64,000 bases of DNA from Sipunculus nudus (Eukaryota > Annelida > Sipuncula > Golfingiida > Sipunculidae): NCBI GenBank assembly GCA_026874595.1, contig CM049318.1, positions 50,368,750 through 50,432,749 of the forward strand, given 5' to 3'. The position numbers and the translations under genes are program-made. The notes beneath the pieces were generated by a model. The model did no database searches and was not told the origin of the DNA. It saw nothing but the letters and a program-made list of their open reading frames with translations. Shown here in pieces: positions 1 through 10,140 of the stretch (the first letter of the stretch is position 1; each line of letters opens with the position of its first letter).

Positions 1-162
1 CTTTAATTTATGTTCTATGACTCGCTAGAGACATCTCAGTGTAGTTATTCATCGGATAAACGATTGATTTAGCATTATTTTAGCGCTTGTTCAGTGATAC
101 TGCTCCATAGGACGCCAGCTTGGACGTTCCGCCTCATTTGTTTGTAAACAGATTCAAGCAGC

Positions 163-1419
163 ATGGATCGGAAAGCGTCCAAGTGATCAGCAACCACGTT
201 GCAGAGTACCGATGATAAATCGAGGAAAACTGTGGAACCCCCCCCCCCCCCCTCGGAGACAACAGGAAACCGATTGGCTATGCACGATTCGCCTCCGCGC
301 GTTGTCAGCCTTGTAAATGGGGATACCGCCGGCACCAGTGCCAACGGTAATGCCGCTAACAAAAATAGCACTATGGACGCCATGCTAGCAGCGTTTCAAC
401 GCTTTAAAGAAGCTTCTGATGCTAACCACGTAAAAAAAAAAAGCATGCAGTCTGAGATTCAGTGGTTGAAACTTAAGGCGAGACAAAACGGCCCCAGTCA
501 ATCGGAAGATGAACAGCTGCAGGCGGCCCCGAGCGATAATGGCAGGAAATCAGGGGATATCAGCCACACACCAGAGGATGCTGATCATGATGAACAGCAA
601 ACCACGCACAGGACCCTGTTTGAAGACTTAGAGGAGACAGAGGGCTATGATCAGGAGGATGAGCTTGATCAACTGCTGCAACCAATAGACCAGGTTAGTG
701 ATGATTTCATTGATGAGATCGCAGCCTCCTTGGTTAAACAAGAGCAGAGAGGCCCTGATATTGACACAAAATTGGCAGACCTGGTAAACAATATGATGAG
801 CGCCTCGCCATCAGATCAGATTAGAGATAAGGTGGAGGCTTGTAATGTGAATCCCAAGACCAGTAAGGTCAACAAGGAAATTTGGACACGGCTTAAAAAC
901 GATACCAAACTGAGAGATACCAGAATGCAAAAAGTGCAAGCAGGACTTTTGAAAGGAATGAGCCCTATTCTCATGGTAGCAGATGACTTGCTTAAAGTAA
1001 AACAAGGCAAGAAAGCAGCTAATGATCTGAACATTGCATCATTAATCAGAAAACTCATGGATAGCACTGCTATGTTAGGCCTTGCTAACTACCAAATGAA
1101 CCTTAGGAGACGCGAGCTACTGCGTGGGGACCTCCATGGACAATTCAAGGACCTTTGTAAAGCTGATGTGCCCATCAGAGAATCATTGTTTGGAGACAAC
1201 TTACAGAAAACTATACATAAGATACAATACTCTAACAATGAAGGCAGGCGGTTAACAGGACAACACCAAAGAACAGATTACCATGATAAAGGTCATAATC
1301 ACCCACAGTCAAGTAGAAAGGGGAAAGCTCCGGCCAACAAGCCTTTTTTAGGCCAAAGACCACGTCCTCCATTCATGGGGGACAGAAACACACGTGCCAA
1401 GAAACCGTACTGGAGATAG
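163..1419 (+). pseudogene. DIRS Gag (ORF1)
   Basis: This is the structural protein ORF of the DIRS element. The open part runs from about 190 to 1419. The in-frame ATG at 163 is followed by a TGA at 184-186, so the natural start is probably 163 with a nonsense change; the next in-frame ATG is at 280. A run of 14 C at 239-252 encodes a proline stretch and is a likely length-error spot. The N-terminal half is acidic and disordered. The C-terminal half carries the conserved DIRS Gag blocks: NKEIWTRLKND, KGMSPILMVADDLLK, NLRRRELLRGDLHGQFKDLC and ESLFGDNL. The tail is basic and ends in KKPYWR. Length, about 406 residues, is normal for the family. Confidence 0.8.
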
Positions 1420-1499
1420 ATCAGAAACAACAGGGTAACACACAGCAAGATAAACAGGCAAGTGTCTTAGAACAAATTAACTGCTAATCTTCTGATGAT

Positions 1500-2432
1500 C
1501 ATGTCAAAATTGAGAACCCTGAAGTAAATATTTTCAAAGTGGGGGGGGGGGGGGGGGGTAGAATTAAATACTTTGTCAACCAGCGGAGGTTAATCACAAT
1601 AGATCCATTTATTTTATACATGGTAAAAGGCATGCAACTTGATTTCAGCAGTGGCAGTGCCCCTGTTCAACAATTTAGGCCCAAACCTATAAAATTTAAT
1701 GAGACCGAAACTGACAATCCAAAAAGAAATTGAGGCTTTGCTTAGTAAATGAGTCCTTTCAGATGCTCTCCCAGAAACAGGGTGTAACTTTTCAAACATT
1801 TTTATCAGGCGAAAAAAAGTTGGTTCATATAGAATGATCCTTAATCTTATGAAACTGAATGAAACAATTGAATATCACCATTTTAAAATTGTTTCTTTGC
1901 AAAAGGCCATTGACCTAGTATCATCAAATTGTTTCTTTGCATCCGTGGACTTGGAGGATGCGTATTATAGTGTTCCTATCCACCAAGAATTTCAAAAATT
2001 TCTCACATTTGTATGGGAAGGTACAACGTACAAGTTTACTTGATTGCCCAATGGGCTAACATCTGGACCTAAGATGTTTAAACTTCCTAAACCTGTTTAT
2101 CCCTTGTTAAGGAGGCATGGCCATGTGATCACAGCCTACACTGACGACTTTCTGCTTATTGGAGTGAAATTTGAAGAATGTTTAGGCATTGTGCAGGTTA
2201 CAACTCAGTTGCTTGAAATTTAGGTTTTGTCATTCACAAAGACAAATCGGTGCTTCAACCTTGTCAACAGATAAATTTTTGGGATTTATTCTAGACTCGC
2301 AGAAAAAGACAAGTGTCCTTAACTTCAAACAAGGCAGACAATATCATAAAACAATGCACTTCATTAAGAGATACAAAACACCCAACAATCAGGAGGGTGG
2401 TCGAGGTACTAGGGTATTAAGTATCTAGTTGT
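1500..2432 (+). pseudogene. DIRS reverse transcriptase, frameshifted
   Basis: The RT starts with a block typical of DIRS (KYFVNQRRLITIDPFILYMVKG, then RPKPIKFNETE) at about 1560-1730. It continues in another frame from about 1830 with RMILNLMKLNE, the substrate-binding block VDLEDAYYSVPI near 1950, a premature TGA at 2041-2043, then LPNGL. The polymerase active site YTDDF lies at 2137-2151. The final block NFLGFILDSQ is near 2270. At least three frame changes and several stops make it non-functional. An 18-base G run (about 1541-1558) sits just before the first block. Confidence 0.8.
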
Positions 2433-2465
2433 CCAACTGTTGATATCGGACCGATTAAGTACAGA

Positions 2466-3000
2466 TAATTAGAGCTAGGAAAAGCTGAAGCATTGAAACT
2501 TTCCAGTGGTAAATTTGAGGAACAAATGGAACTGTCAGATTTAGCTAAGTCAGACCTAACCTGGTGGATATATCATGCAAGTAGTACATTCAAACCCATC
2601 AAAATTTGCAAACCTGAAATTACAATTCAGACCGAAGCTAGAAAAACTGGTTGGGGAGCTGTACTAAATACTGACAAAACATCTGGGTTGTGGTCTCATT
2701 CAGAGGCAGAAAACACATAAATTTGCTAGAGCTGCTTGCAGTGTTCTTAGCTTTGTGGGCTTTAGGGAGACACTTGAAATGTGCGCATGTCAGACTGCTT
2801 ATAGATAATACTACAGCAGTAGCATATGTAAACAAACAAGGGGGTGGGGGGGGGGGGGGGGAAGCAAGGTCTCAACAAACTAACCAAGGACATCTGGCAC
2901 TGGTGTATCAATAGAAAAATCTGGTTATCAGCAGCGCATGTACCCGGAGTGGACAATACAGAGGCTGATAAGCAATCTCAAGGTCACATGTTAAGCTCCG
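2466..3000 (+). pseudogene. DIRS RNase H domain
   Basis: The block ITIQTEARKTGWGAVL at about 2620-2665 corresponds to the first catalytic block of DIRS RNase H (normally TDAS..GWGA). Here the first aspartate is glutamate and the serine is lysine. INLLELLAVFLAL and RLLIDNTTAVAYVNKQG follow at about 2715-2840 and hold the later acidic residues. A 21-base G run at about 2841-2861 breaks the frame. The final block, WCIN..W.SAAHVPGVDNTEAD, is readable up to about 2975. The methyltransferase-like domain found in some DIRS elements is not visible. Confidence 0.7.
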
Positions 3001-3004
3001 CATA

Positions 3005-3423
3005 GGGGATCTGGTGAAACAATCATCACCTAACAATCAACAAACAGAAATCACTTTAAAAGCATATGCACCAGATAGGCGGCTGTGTGTCATAACAGTT
3101 ATGACTGAATACATTAGCAGAACAAAAGAGCTCGGGGGCAGTGAAAACAAACTGTTTATCAGTATCAACAAACCCCATTCACCAGTGTCGAGAGATACTA
3201 TTCCAAGATGGTTAAAGTTGACGTTGCAGGAAGCAGGAATCTATATGACCATCTTTACACCCCATAGTACAAGGGCAGCTGCCACATCTGCTGCTAAGCG
3301 AATGAAAATTCTGATGGACACAATCCTAAACAGCAGGGTGGTCTCGCTCTTCCATCTTCACCAAATAATGTAACGAGCCTATTTCTACTGCGAAAAACCT
3401 TATCAAAATAAAAGGAATGTAAA
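3005..3423 (+). pseudogene. DIRS tyrosine recombinase, C-terminal half, catalytic Tyr lost
   Basis: The ORF from 3014 carries the C-terminal catalytic part of a DIRS recombinase: KLFISINKPHSPVSRDTIPRW, then FTPHSTRAAATSAA with the HxxR box at 3263-3274. A 1-nt shift follows at about 3310-3332. The last block then reads AGWSRSSIFTK at 3333-3365. Where family members have the catalytic tyrosine (K-[FY]-Y-N), the codons here are TAA (3366-3368) and TGT (3369-3371), giving stop-Cys-Asn before EPIS. The N-terminal half with the first catalytic arginine is missing between RNase H and this block. Confidence 0.75.
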
Positions 3424-4970
3424 TTGTAAGTTCTGTGTTGATGACGATGAGTATGGACGATGTCCTGCATTCAAGACACAATGCACACAGTGCGGAAAGA
3501 TCGGTCACTGGCAAAGTTGTTAAAGCAGTAGAGCCGTGGAGAGAAATCATCAGCAAAAAAAGGTGAACTTTTCCCCACAAGAACAAAGAGATGAGAGTCA
3601 GCACAGTTGAAGTTGATGATGCTGATGATACTCATAGTGTACTATTTGACTCGGTGGAGATGTCCGCTGTAGGTGATGATGAAAAGGACATTATGGTTCG
3701 TTTGAGTGGCAAGGCACAAGACTTGTATAACCCAGCAGAGTTGATGTGCAAAGTAGACACGGAAGCCAAGGGGAACATACCGCCCCTAAGAACATTTAAA
3801 AAGATGTTCCCAAAATTTATGGATGGTGATAAACCCATTGTCAGACTTCTAGTGAGAGTTAAACCGTTTGTGAGACTTCGAGCCTGTAATGGGGGTGATA
3901 TAATCCATTTCGGAAATCTAGAACTCAGTCTGAAATGTCCGACTACTGGGGACTGGTATAAAACAGCTTTTTATGTTGCAGAAACTTCAGGGCCGTGTAT
4001 CCTTGGCAAAACGTGCATGCCTGGCTCTGGTGATAATAACAGTAAACGCTGTATCGTATATAACCATTCGCATAGTTCATGAAGTGTCAACAGAGTCCTT
4101 TGCCGTTCCTGATATGGAAACATTAGAGATACCCGGACCAGTTTACAGGTCTCAGAAAGTTTCCTGGTGTGTATCACATTGAAATCAAAGATGAGATGAG
4201 TCCAGTGGTTCGTCCACCACGCAAATATCCTATACATCTGAAAACAGAAATAAATTCTGAAATTGATAAGATGGTATCTCGATATACTGGAGCCCATACC
4301 TGAAAGCCGCGTCGGAGAGAGTGGCTGAACTCCCTTGCCTTCAGTCGGAAGGAATCTGGAGAACTTCGCGTCTGCTTAGATCCTGGAGATCTAAACAAGT
4401 GTATCAAGCGCACATACCATAAGGCACCAACTGTAGAGGAAATAATACATAAGATGCATGGTGCCACCGTCTTTAGCAAATTGGATGCGCGACATAGGTA
4501 CTGGAGCATCCTTCTGGACGAGCAATCCAGGAAAATGACATCATTTAGTGCTTAAAATGGACGGTACCGATTTAAAAGATTGCCATTTGGGTGGTGTGTT
4601 TCACAAGATATCTTTCAAGAGAAGATGGATATCATTTTGGCAGATTGTATGGGCACTCTCAACATAGCAGACGATGTTGTTGTGTTTTGGCTCAGGCGTC
4701 AAGGAGCACGACAGGAACCTACATACTTTGATGTTATGCGCCCGAGAATGTGGTCTAGTTTTTAACTAAGCCAAATGTGCGATAAAAGCTTCTGAAATTG
4801 ACTTCTTTGGCATGAGATATACAAGTGAAGGTGTATGCCCAGACCCAAAGAAATCTAAAGAGATTGCCAACTTGCCAAGCTCTACGTGTGTCAAAGAATT
4901 GCAACAGTTTCTTGTAACCGATTACATGTTCTGTGGACGGCTGTGGTCAGAAACACAGCAAGTTCCTTAA
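3423..4970 (+). mobile_element. Ty3/Gypsy fragment (zinc knuckle, protease, RT)
   Basis: A CCHC zinc knuckle (CPAFKTQCTQCGKIGHWQSC, codons ending 3520) opens this fragment directly after the DIRS recombinase. An aspartic protease follows in 3591-4082: the active-site block reads CKVDTEAKGNIPPLRTF, with DTE in place of the usual DTG. RT is spread over about 4120-4920, with PPRKYPIH, SGELRVCLDP, LDARHRYWSILLDE, RLPFG, the active site ADDVVVF and the thumb block FFGMRYTSEGVCPDP. Wording of the blocks matches the K02A2.6-like/Mag group of Gypsy. Gag N-terminus, RNase H and integrase are absent. It contains several frameshifts and stops. Confidence 0.8.
3591..4082 (+). pseudogene. Gypsy aspartic protease region
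   Basis: The open stretch of about 163 codons begins with acidic linker after the zinc knuckle. The active-site motif is near residue 53 as V-D-T-E-A-K-G-N; retropepsins have D-T-G here, so the glycine-to-glutamate change would be expected to abolish activity. The flap and C-terminal blocks (FYVAETSGPCILG, with ILG marking the end of the retropepsin fold) are present. The reading frame is lost around 4040 and the following RT is in another frame. The same protease type, equally damaged, recurs at 57.8 kb. Confidence 0.7.
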
Positions 4971-5100
4971 CATCCCTAGGAGGAGACAGATCCGGATGAG
5001 GGTTTAGCACTGGTCCAAACCAGCAACCAAAACGCGCCATCAAGCCTGCCAGTAACATCAACTGCTCCTAGTCCTGTTTCAGTGATGCACTCGAGAAACC

Positions 5101-5640
5101 AGATCAGCAATTTTGTGTGATGCCAAGGGGGGGGGCAAGGTAGCCCTGCCTATTGTACCTGTGGGAGTCCGGTGTTTGGACTCCAGCTGCTGTATAGACA
5201 CATATGCTAAGTTAGATCCTGGGACAACCTCTACATACTGTACCGAGGCTATGAGCGAAAGCCTTGGAACAAAGGGAGCTGTTAAGCACTTTGAGCTTAC
5301 ATACATTGCACAGACAAGAGTCGCGATGGACTGCACTGTTATATCCCTACTGGTCTCAGACCTTCATGATGCTATACTGCCAGGTGTATCCTAGAGGTAA
5401 CAGTAAGGCCAACATTTGCTAATCGGTCAGGATTGCTCCGATCTTTTGCTCCCCAAAGAGGTTAAAAAGGGCAGCCCAGGTGAACCATCTGCAATCCGCA
5501 CTCCATTGGGATGGGCTGTAAATGGTCCCGTCGACCCTTTCACTCCGGGCATCAAGGTCCTCTTATTTTATACAAGCACAAACCCCGCTGGAAGGGGACC
5601 TGGCAAATCTCTGGGCTCTTAAAGACTCAAACAGTGAGGA
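5101..5640 (+). pseudogene. BEL/Pao protease
   Basis: The ORF from 5113 starts KGGGKVALPIVPVGVRC and contains YAKLDPGTTSTYCTEAM at about 5200-5250. In BEL proteases the aspartate and glycine of this D-P-G-[ST] block form the active site, and both are kept here. After a stop near 5390 another frame gives the diagnostic LIGQDCSDLLLPKEV and GEPSAIRTPLGWAVNGP blocks at about 5417-5540. The family usually encodes this region as one continuous polyprotein with RT, so the stops here are disabling. Confidence 0.75.
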
Positions 5641-6790
5641 GTTTGGGATGTCCATCCATGATCGAAAGGTACTACATATTTAAGACAATTCCATAAACGT
5701 CGTGGACGGACACTATGCTATGAATATCCCATTCAAGGCTGAGGAGCCAAAGATGCCTGATAACCGTATCATGGCAGAGCATCTGCTTCAAGCTCTCAGA
5801 AAACGTCTCAACAGAGACAGTGGTTTGAAATCGAAGTACTCCTCTGAAATCATGTAAATCTTGGACAATAACTGAACTGAATGGGTCTCCTTGAAGGGCT
5901 TAGATCTTGCGGATGGCAAATAGTGGTATTTGCCACACCACCATGTGTGTAATCCGAAGAAACTGGACAAGTGTAAGATCGTCTTACACAGCACAGTACA
6001 AGGGAACGTCTTTGAATAAAAATGTACACTAAAGGCCTGATCTTACGAATAAACGAGTAGGTGTACTACTGCGCTTCAAACAAGGTCCTATCGCATTTGC
6101 GGCCAACACAGAAGGCATGTTTCTCTAAGTCTAGGTGACCTCAAAGGACAGAGATGAATTGCGTTTTCTTTGGTGAGAGAATGATGATACTGCAGGTCAA
6201 ACTATGGTGCTTAGAATGACTTCCCACTTGCTTGGTGGTGTATGGAGTCTGAGCTGCGAAATTATGCCCTGAGAATGGGATCTTATGACCGCAGTGAGAT
6301 ATACCCAGAGTTGATGCTGAATACCATATTGAAGAACTTTTATGTAGACGATTGTCTAAAGTCTGTGGACAGCGTGGACAGTGCGGTGACACTCTCAAAG
6401 GAGGTCACAGAATTACTAGCACAGAGAGGCTACAATCTGACAAAATGGATTTAAAACTCTCCAGAACTTAAGGAGACCATACCTAGGGAGAAAGGGGGCA
6501 AGGCATTTGTCAACTTGGACATCAGATTTGAAGAGTTGCTGGCTGAAAGAATACTCGGAATGTTGTGGCATATCGAAACAGATTGCTTTGGCTTCGATGT
6601 ACAAGTGGTGGAGACACCCAAGACTAAGAGAGGGGTACTAAGCGCTCTTAGCACCGTATACGACCCGATGGGGTATGTGAGCCCGTTCGTGTTGACGGCA
6701 AGGTTGCTATTTCAGCAGTTGTGTCGTTTACAAAAAGGTTGGGACGACTCATTTCCTGTAGACCTAAAGGATAAGGTGTGCCGATAGTTG
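5641..6790 (+). pseudogene. BEL/Pao reverse transcriptase
   Basis: The linker block HDRKVLHI and HYAMNIPFKAEEPKMPDNR are at about 5655-5765. RT blocks follow: QGTSLN...GPDLTNKRVGVLLRFKQGPIAF at about 6000-6095, then a metal-site block FYVDDCLKS at 6338-6364 (YVDD in place of YxDD). A longer open stretch at 6515-6787 carries RILGMLWHIETD, STVYDPMGYVSPFVLTAR and LCRLQKGWDD, the canonical transition into the BEL RNase H domain. Multiple frame changes occur near 5870, 6130 and 6230. Confidence 0.75.
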
Positions 6791-7440
6791 GCTGATTTTC
6801 CCCAATACAAAACCTCAGAATTACAAAGTCTGAAAATTGCAGGTGTAGCGATCAGAGTTGCACAGTTGCACCACTTTTCCGATGCCTCAGAGCATGGCTA
6901 AAGGGCAGTTTCATATCTTCACTTGGTCCGTGGTGATGAAAATTGTGTCAATATTGTCATGGCAAAGGCCCGTCTTGCACCTTTGAAGGACTCCACTATA
7001 CCTCGCCTTGAGCTTGCTGGTGCTGTAGAAGCAGTAAAATTGGACAAACTCATTCACCAGGAGATAGAATTCACTTGAGGATTCTGTCTTTTGGACAGAC
7101 AGTACCATCATACTGTGGTATCTGCAAAATGAGGGGAAAAGATTCCAGACATATGTCGCCAACAGAATTTCAAAGATACTGGATCTCACCAAACCAATAC
7201 AGTGGAGATATGTTCCAACCACACAGAATCCCGGAGATGATACCTCCCGTGGCATGGTTGAGGAGGAATTAGTCAACAACAAACGCAAGATTCAAGGGCC
7301 AGACTTCCTGCAGCTTGACGAATTAAATTTGCCAAATCAACCTGCATGTGCAGTGCTCATCGAGGTCCCAGATCTAAAAAGAGCATCCATGGTATATTCC
7401 GTGAGCAGTGATTCAGATCCAGTCAGTTCGCTTTTGAGGT
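6791..7440 (+). pseudogene. BEL/Pao RNase H and linker
   Basis: The block LHHFSDASEHG at about 6868-6900 is the first RNase H motif (D at the catalytic position). VMAKARLAPLKDSTIPRLEL at about 6957-7015 is the highly conserved second motif with its glutamate. The remainder to 7440 is heavily shifted. Fragments such as FCLLDRQYHHTVV near 7080 correspond to the usual WTDS...VL block but have lost the aspartate. No alternative gene is supported here. Confidence 0.65.
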
Positions 7441-8640
7441 ACTAATCCTCGTGGTTTAAACCATAGAAAGCGGTGGCATGGATACTTCGACTTCGACAGA
7501 TGCTACTGAGAAAATCATTAGACACTGGCACAATCACGTCTGCAGAGTTACTGAAGGCTGATATAGCCGTAATTAGATACATCCAAAAACCCCTCGAAGA
7601 TGCCGAGTCAAGACCTATCATAAGCAAGTTGAAACTGGTGAAATCTGATACATGACTCCTGCGAGTAGGAGGCAGGCTTGCACATTCAGAGCTGTGCAGC
7701 AACACTAAACACCAACTGATCTTACCTTAAAGACACCATGTATCACAACTCATCGTCGAAGACTTCCATCATCGCACAGGTCATTCTGGTGTTGAACGTG
7801 TACCAGCTGAAACACGCGGTCGGAAATGGATACTGAGAGGGAGACGGCTAATCAAGGCGGTTATTTCAAACTGTATTGTGTGCAAGAAATGAAGTGGGAA
7901 ACCTGAAGTAAAGCTGATGGCGGACCTTCCTACATCCAGACTAATGCCGGACGAACCATCGTTTACTTGTGTGGGGATATCTTATTTTGGGCCATTCAGT
8001 GTATAAAGGGGAAGAACTTGAGGTAAAAAGGTATGACTCACTTTATACTTGTCTGGCAATTAGAGCCGTCCATATTGAGGTGTCACACACATTGGATACG
8101 GATAGTTTCATCAATGCGTTTGAGAGGTTCATAGCATGTAGAGGGGAGCCGCACGAAATCCGCTCGGAAAATGGTACCAATTTTTTTGGGCAAAGTCAGA
8201 GCTCCGTAAATCTATCAGTGAATGGAATCGAGACAAGATACACGAGTATCTCCTGAAAAGAGAAGTCAAGTGGATTTTTAATCCTCTAGTTCCTCCCATA
8301 TGGGTATTGTCTTGGAAAGTCAGATTCGTTCTGTAAGATCGGTCCTGGCAAGAGTTGTGAAACAGTAATCAATGGAAGCCCTCGTTACATTACTTACAGT
8401 GGTAGAAGGTATCATAAATGGTCGCCCTATCACAAAGTTGTCTGGTGACCCATGAGATGATCATTCACTCACGCCAAATCACTTGCTGATACTTTGTTCT
8501 GTTCAAACCCCTAAGGACAGTTCGAAAAAATCTGCGATACCGTCAACAATGGAGGCAGGCACAATACCTTGCTGACGTATTCTGGAAGCGATGGATTTGC
8601 GAGTACCTACCTTCCTTGCAGTAAAGTCAAAAGTGGCTGA
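7441..8640 (+). pseudogene. BEL/Pao integrase
   Basis: Zinc-binding residues are recognisable in DFHHRTGHSGVERV at about 7760-7800, followed by a CxxC block (NCIVCKK, near 7870). The catalytic core begins with [14 protein letters not shown] at about 7950-8000; the first aspartate of the usual G-V-D-Y-F-G-P block is replaced by [21 protein letters not shown] and [12 protein letters not shown] follow at 8031-8130. The second catalytic block appears as [13 protein letters not shown] at about 8155-8195, with SEN where active elements have SDN. Both acidic substitutions indicate a dead enzyme. Confidence 0.75.
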
Positions 8641-8850
8641 AACTTAGACCTAACGTGCAGAAGGGTGATTTGGTCATCTGATGCAAGAACACTCTACGAA
8701 ACCAAGTGGCCATTAGGCCTGAATTTCGATACTCACCTTGGAACCGCTGGACTTGTGCCCTCAGAAAATGTACGCAATGCTTCTGGGACGTACAAACGAC
8801 CAGTAACCAAAATCTGTTTACCTGAGACTTCAGTGACAGAGCAACCGTAA
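8641..8850 (+). pseudogene. BEL/Pao C-terminal DUF5641 domain
   Basis: The text NVQKGDLVI at about 8654-8680 and ETKWPLG at about 8698-8716, then SGTYKRPVTKICLPE at about 8785-8832, matches the end of BEL/Pao polyproteins (DUF5641). In this superfamily the domain sits directly after the integrase and just before the 3' LTR. That agrees with the LTR-like start 70 bases downstream. One or two single-base shifts break it. Confidence 0.7.
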
Positions 8851-8903
8851 ATGGACTTAGTTGTGGACCTGTTTGTTATGGAAGCTTAAGTGACACTTTG
8901 AAA

Positions 8904-9440
8904 TGTGGGAGTTAATGCACCTTTTTGTGACTTATATATACACTATATATACATGAGCCATAATTGAATATCATGGTTCATACTGTTTAATATTGTATTA
9001 AAATACCCCAGGTGTTGTTTGTGTAAGTGAAATGCATAGTCCTGTGAACCGTGTGGTTCAGCTGGCATTTGAGCAGATATTTAATTACCAATATGACAAA
9101 AACATTTATACACATCATAAATCTCGATGCTATTGATCAGGGTTCACTATCCATTTAATAGCTAAATAGAGCATTAAATGAGCAGCTCACATAACAGTTA
9201 CCAGTATTAACAGGCCAAAGATTGACAAGTGAGTAATTCATTAATTTATTGCCTATATATGAAATTATTATGAAAATTGTTACATCCATCCAAATAATGT
9301 GATGTGCATCTGAACATTCCTGTGGTATAATATATTGGGGTATAATTCTGAAGAGTCCATTCAATATTTAATAATTTTACCAGATTTCACTTTTTCAACA
9401 TTTTTTATTATGGTCACACAATCGAGGCATCAAAAGTCCA
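8904..9440 (+). other. Probable BEL 3' LTR start and AT-rich non-coding tail
   Basis: TGTGGGAGTTAATGCACC begins at 8904, 70 bases after the last BEL coding block, and has the TGTGGGAG start common in BEL LTRs. The following 500 bases are AT-rich, with a TATATATACACTATATATAC run at about 8933-8953. I could not find a second copy, so the LTR end is undefined. There is no coding signal in this stretch. Confidence 0.4.
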
Positions 9441-9447
9441 TTCCAAA

Positions 9448-10140
9448 GCTATGGAGGAAAAATTTAACCCGAAACCAGCAGTGAATAAAGTGTAAACCTC
9501 AGAAATCCGCTCCCACTCCCAGGTTCAATAAACAATCTTCAAATGTTACATCACATGGCCAAAAGAAAACATGTTCCTTACATCACAAGGCCAAAAGAAA
9601 ACGTTACAATTGTGGCAATTCTTGGCCTTATCCACGTGGATCTCGTTGTCCAGTGTATGGTAAGACATGATATAATGTGGGAAGCAAAATCATTTTGACA
9701 TTGTTTGTCAGGCACCGCAGGACCCATGGATGGCAAGATGATTTTGGTGATAACTGCCACTGGTACCAAATTCTATGATGCACACGTGATGTCAACGTCA
9801 ACCTGAAATGAAGCTATGGAGGAAAAGTTTACCCCGAAACCAGCAGTGAAAAAAGTGTAAATCGCAGAAATCAGCTCCCAATCCCAGGTTTAATAAACAA
9901 TCTTCAAATGTTACATCACAAGGCCAAGAGAAATCATGTTACTAATGTGGCAATTTTTTGCCTTATCCGCATGGATCTCGTTGTCCAGTGTATGTTAAGA
10001 CATGATGTAAATGTGGGAAACATAGTTGACATAGTTTGTCAGGCACCGCTGGACCCATGAAAGACAAGATGATTTTGGTGATAATCGCCACTGGTACCGA
10101 ATTCTATGATGCACACGTGATGTCAACGTCAACCTCAAAT
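9448..10140 (+). repeat. Direct tandem duplication of a Gypsy gag-integrase fusion
   Basis: Bases 9448-9811 and 9812-10140 align from AGCTATGGAGGAAAAATTTA to GATGTCAACGTCAACCT with scattered substitutions and one inserted segment of about 35 bases in the first unit (a partial repeat of TTACATCACA(A)GGCCAAAAG). Each unit reads from a zinc-knuckle block (CGNSWPYPRGSRCPVYGKT in unit 1) straight into an integrase core (KMILVI.ATGT.FYDAHVM). The protease-RT-RNase H part is therefore deleted. The second unit continues into the rest of the integrase. Confidence 0.75.

Larger units (their letters stand above)
1..3423 (+). mobile_element. DIRS-type tyrosine-recombinase retrotransposon, degenerate
   Basis: Four modules lie in DIRS order on the plus strand: a DIRS-type Gag, an RT with the YTDD active site, RNase H and a tyrosine recombinase. 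DIRS elements copy through RNA but integrate with a tyrosine recombinase instead of a DDE integrase. The element is dead: the pol part switches frame several times, homopolymer G runs occur at about 1541-1558 and 2841-2861, and the recombinase tyrosine codon is lost. The left end may be cut by the window. The right end abuts Gypsy sequence at about 3423, and I could not delimit the DIRS terminal repeats. Confidence 0.85.
4970..8903 (+). mobile_element. BEL/Pao LTR retrotransposon, pol region, degenerate
   Basis: The module order is BEL/Pao: protease with the family-specific LIGQDC block, RT with YVDD, RNase H, a zinc-binding and DDE integrase, then the DUF5641 C-terminal domain found in this superfamily. 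All are on the plus strand and all are broken by frequent stops and indels. The left border with the Gypsy fragment lies between about 4920 and 5000 and shows no spacer. Gag is missing, so this is a 5'-truncated or chimeric copy. A probable 3' LTR begins at 8904 (TGTGGGAG). Confidence 0.85.
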
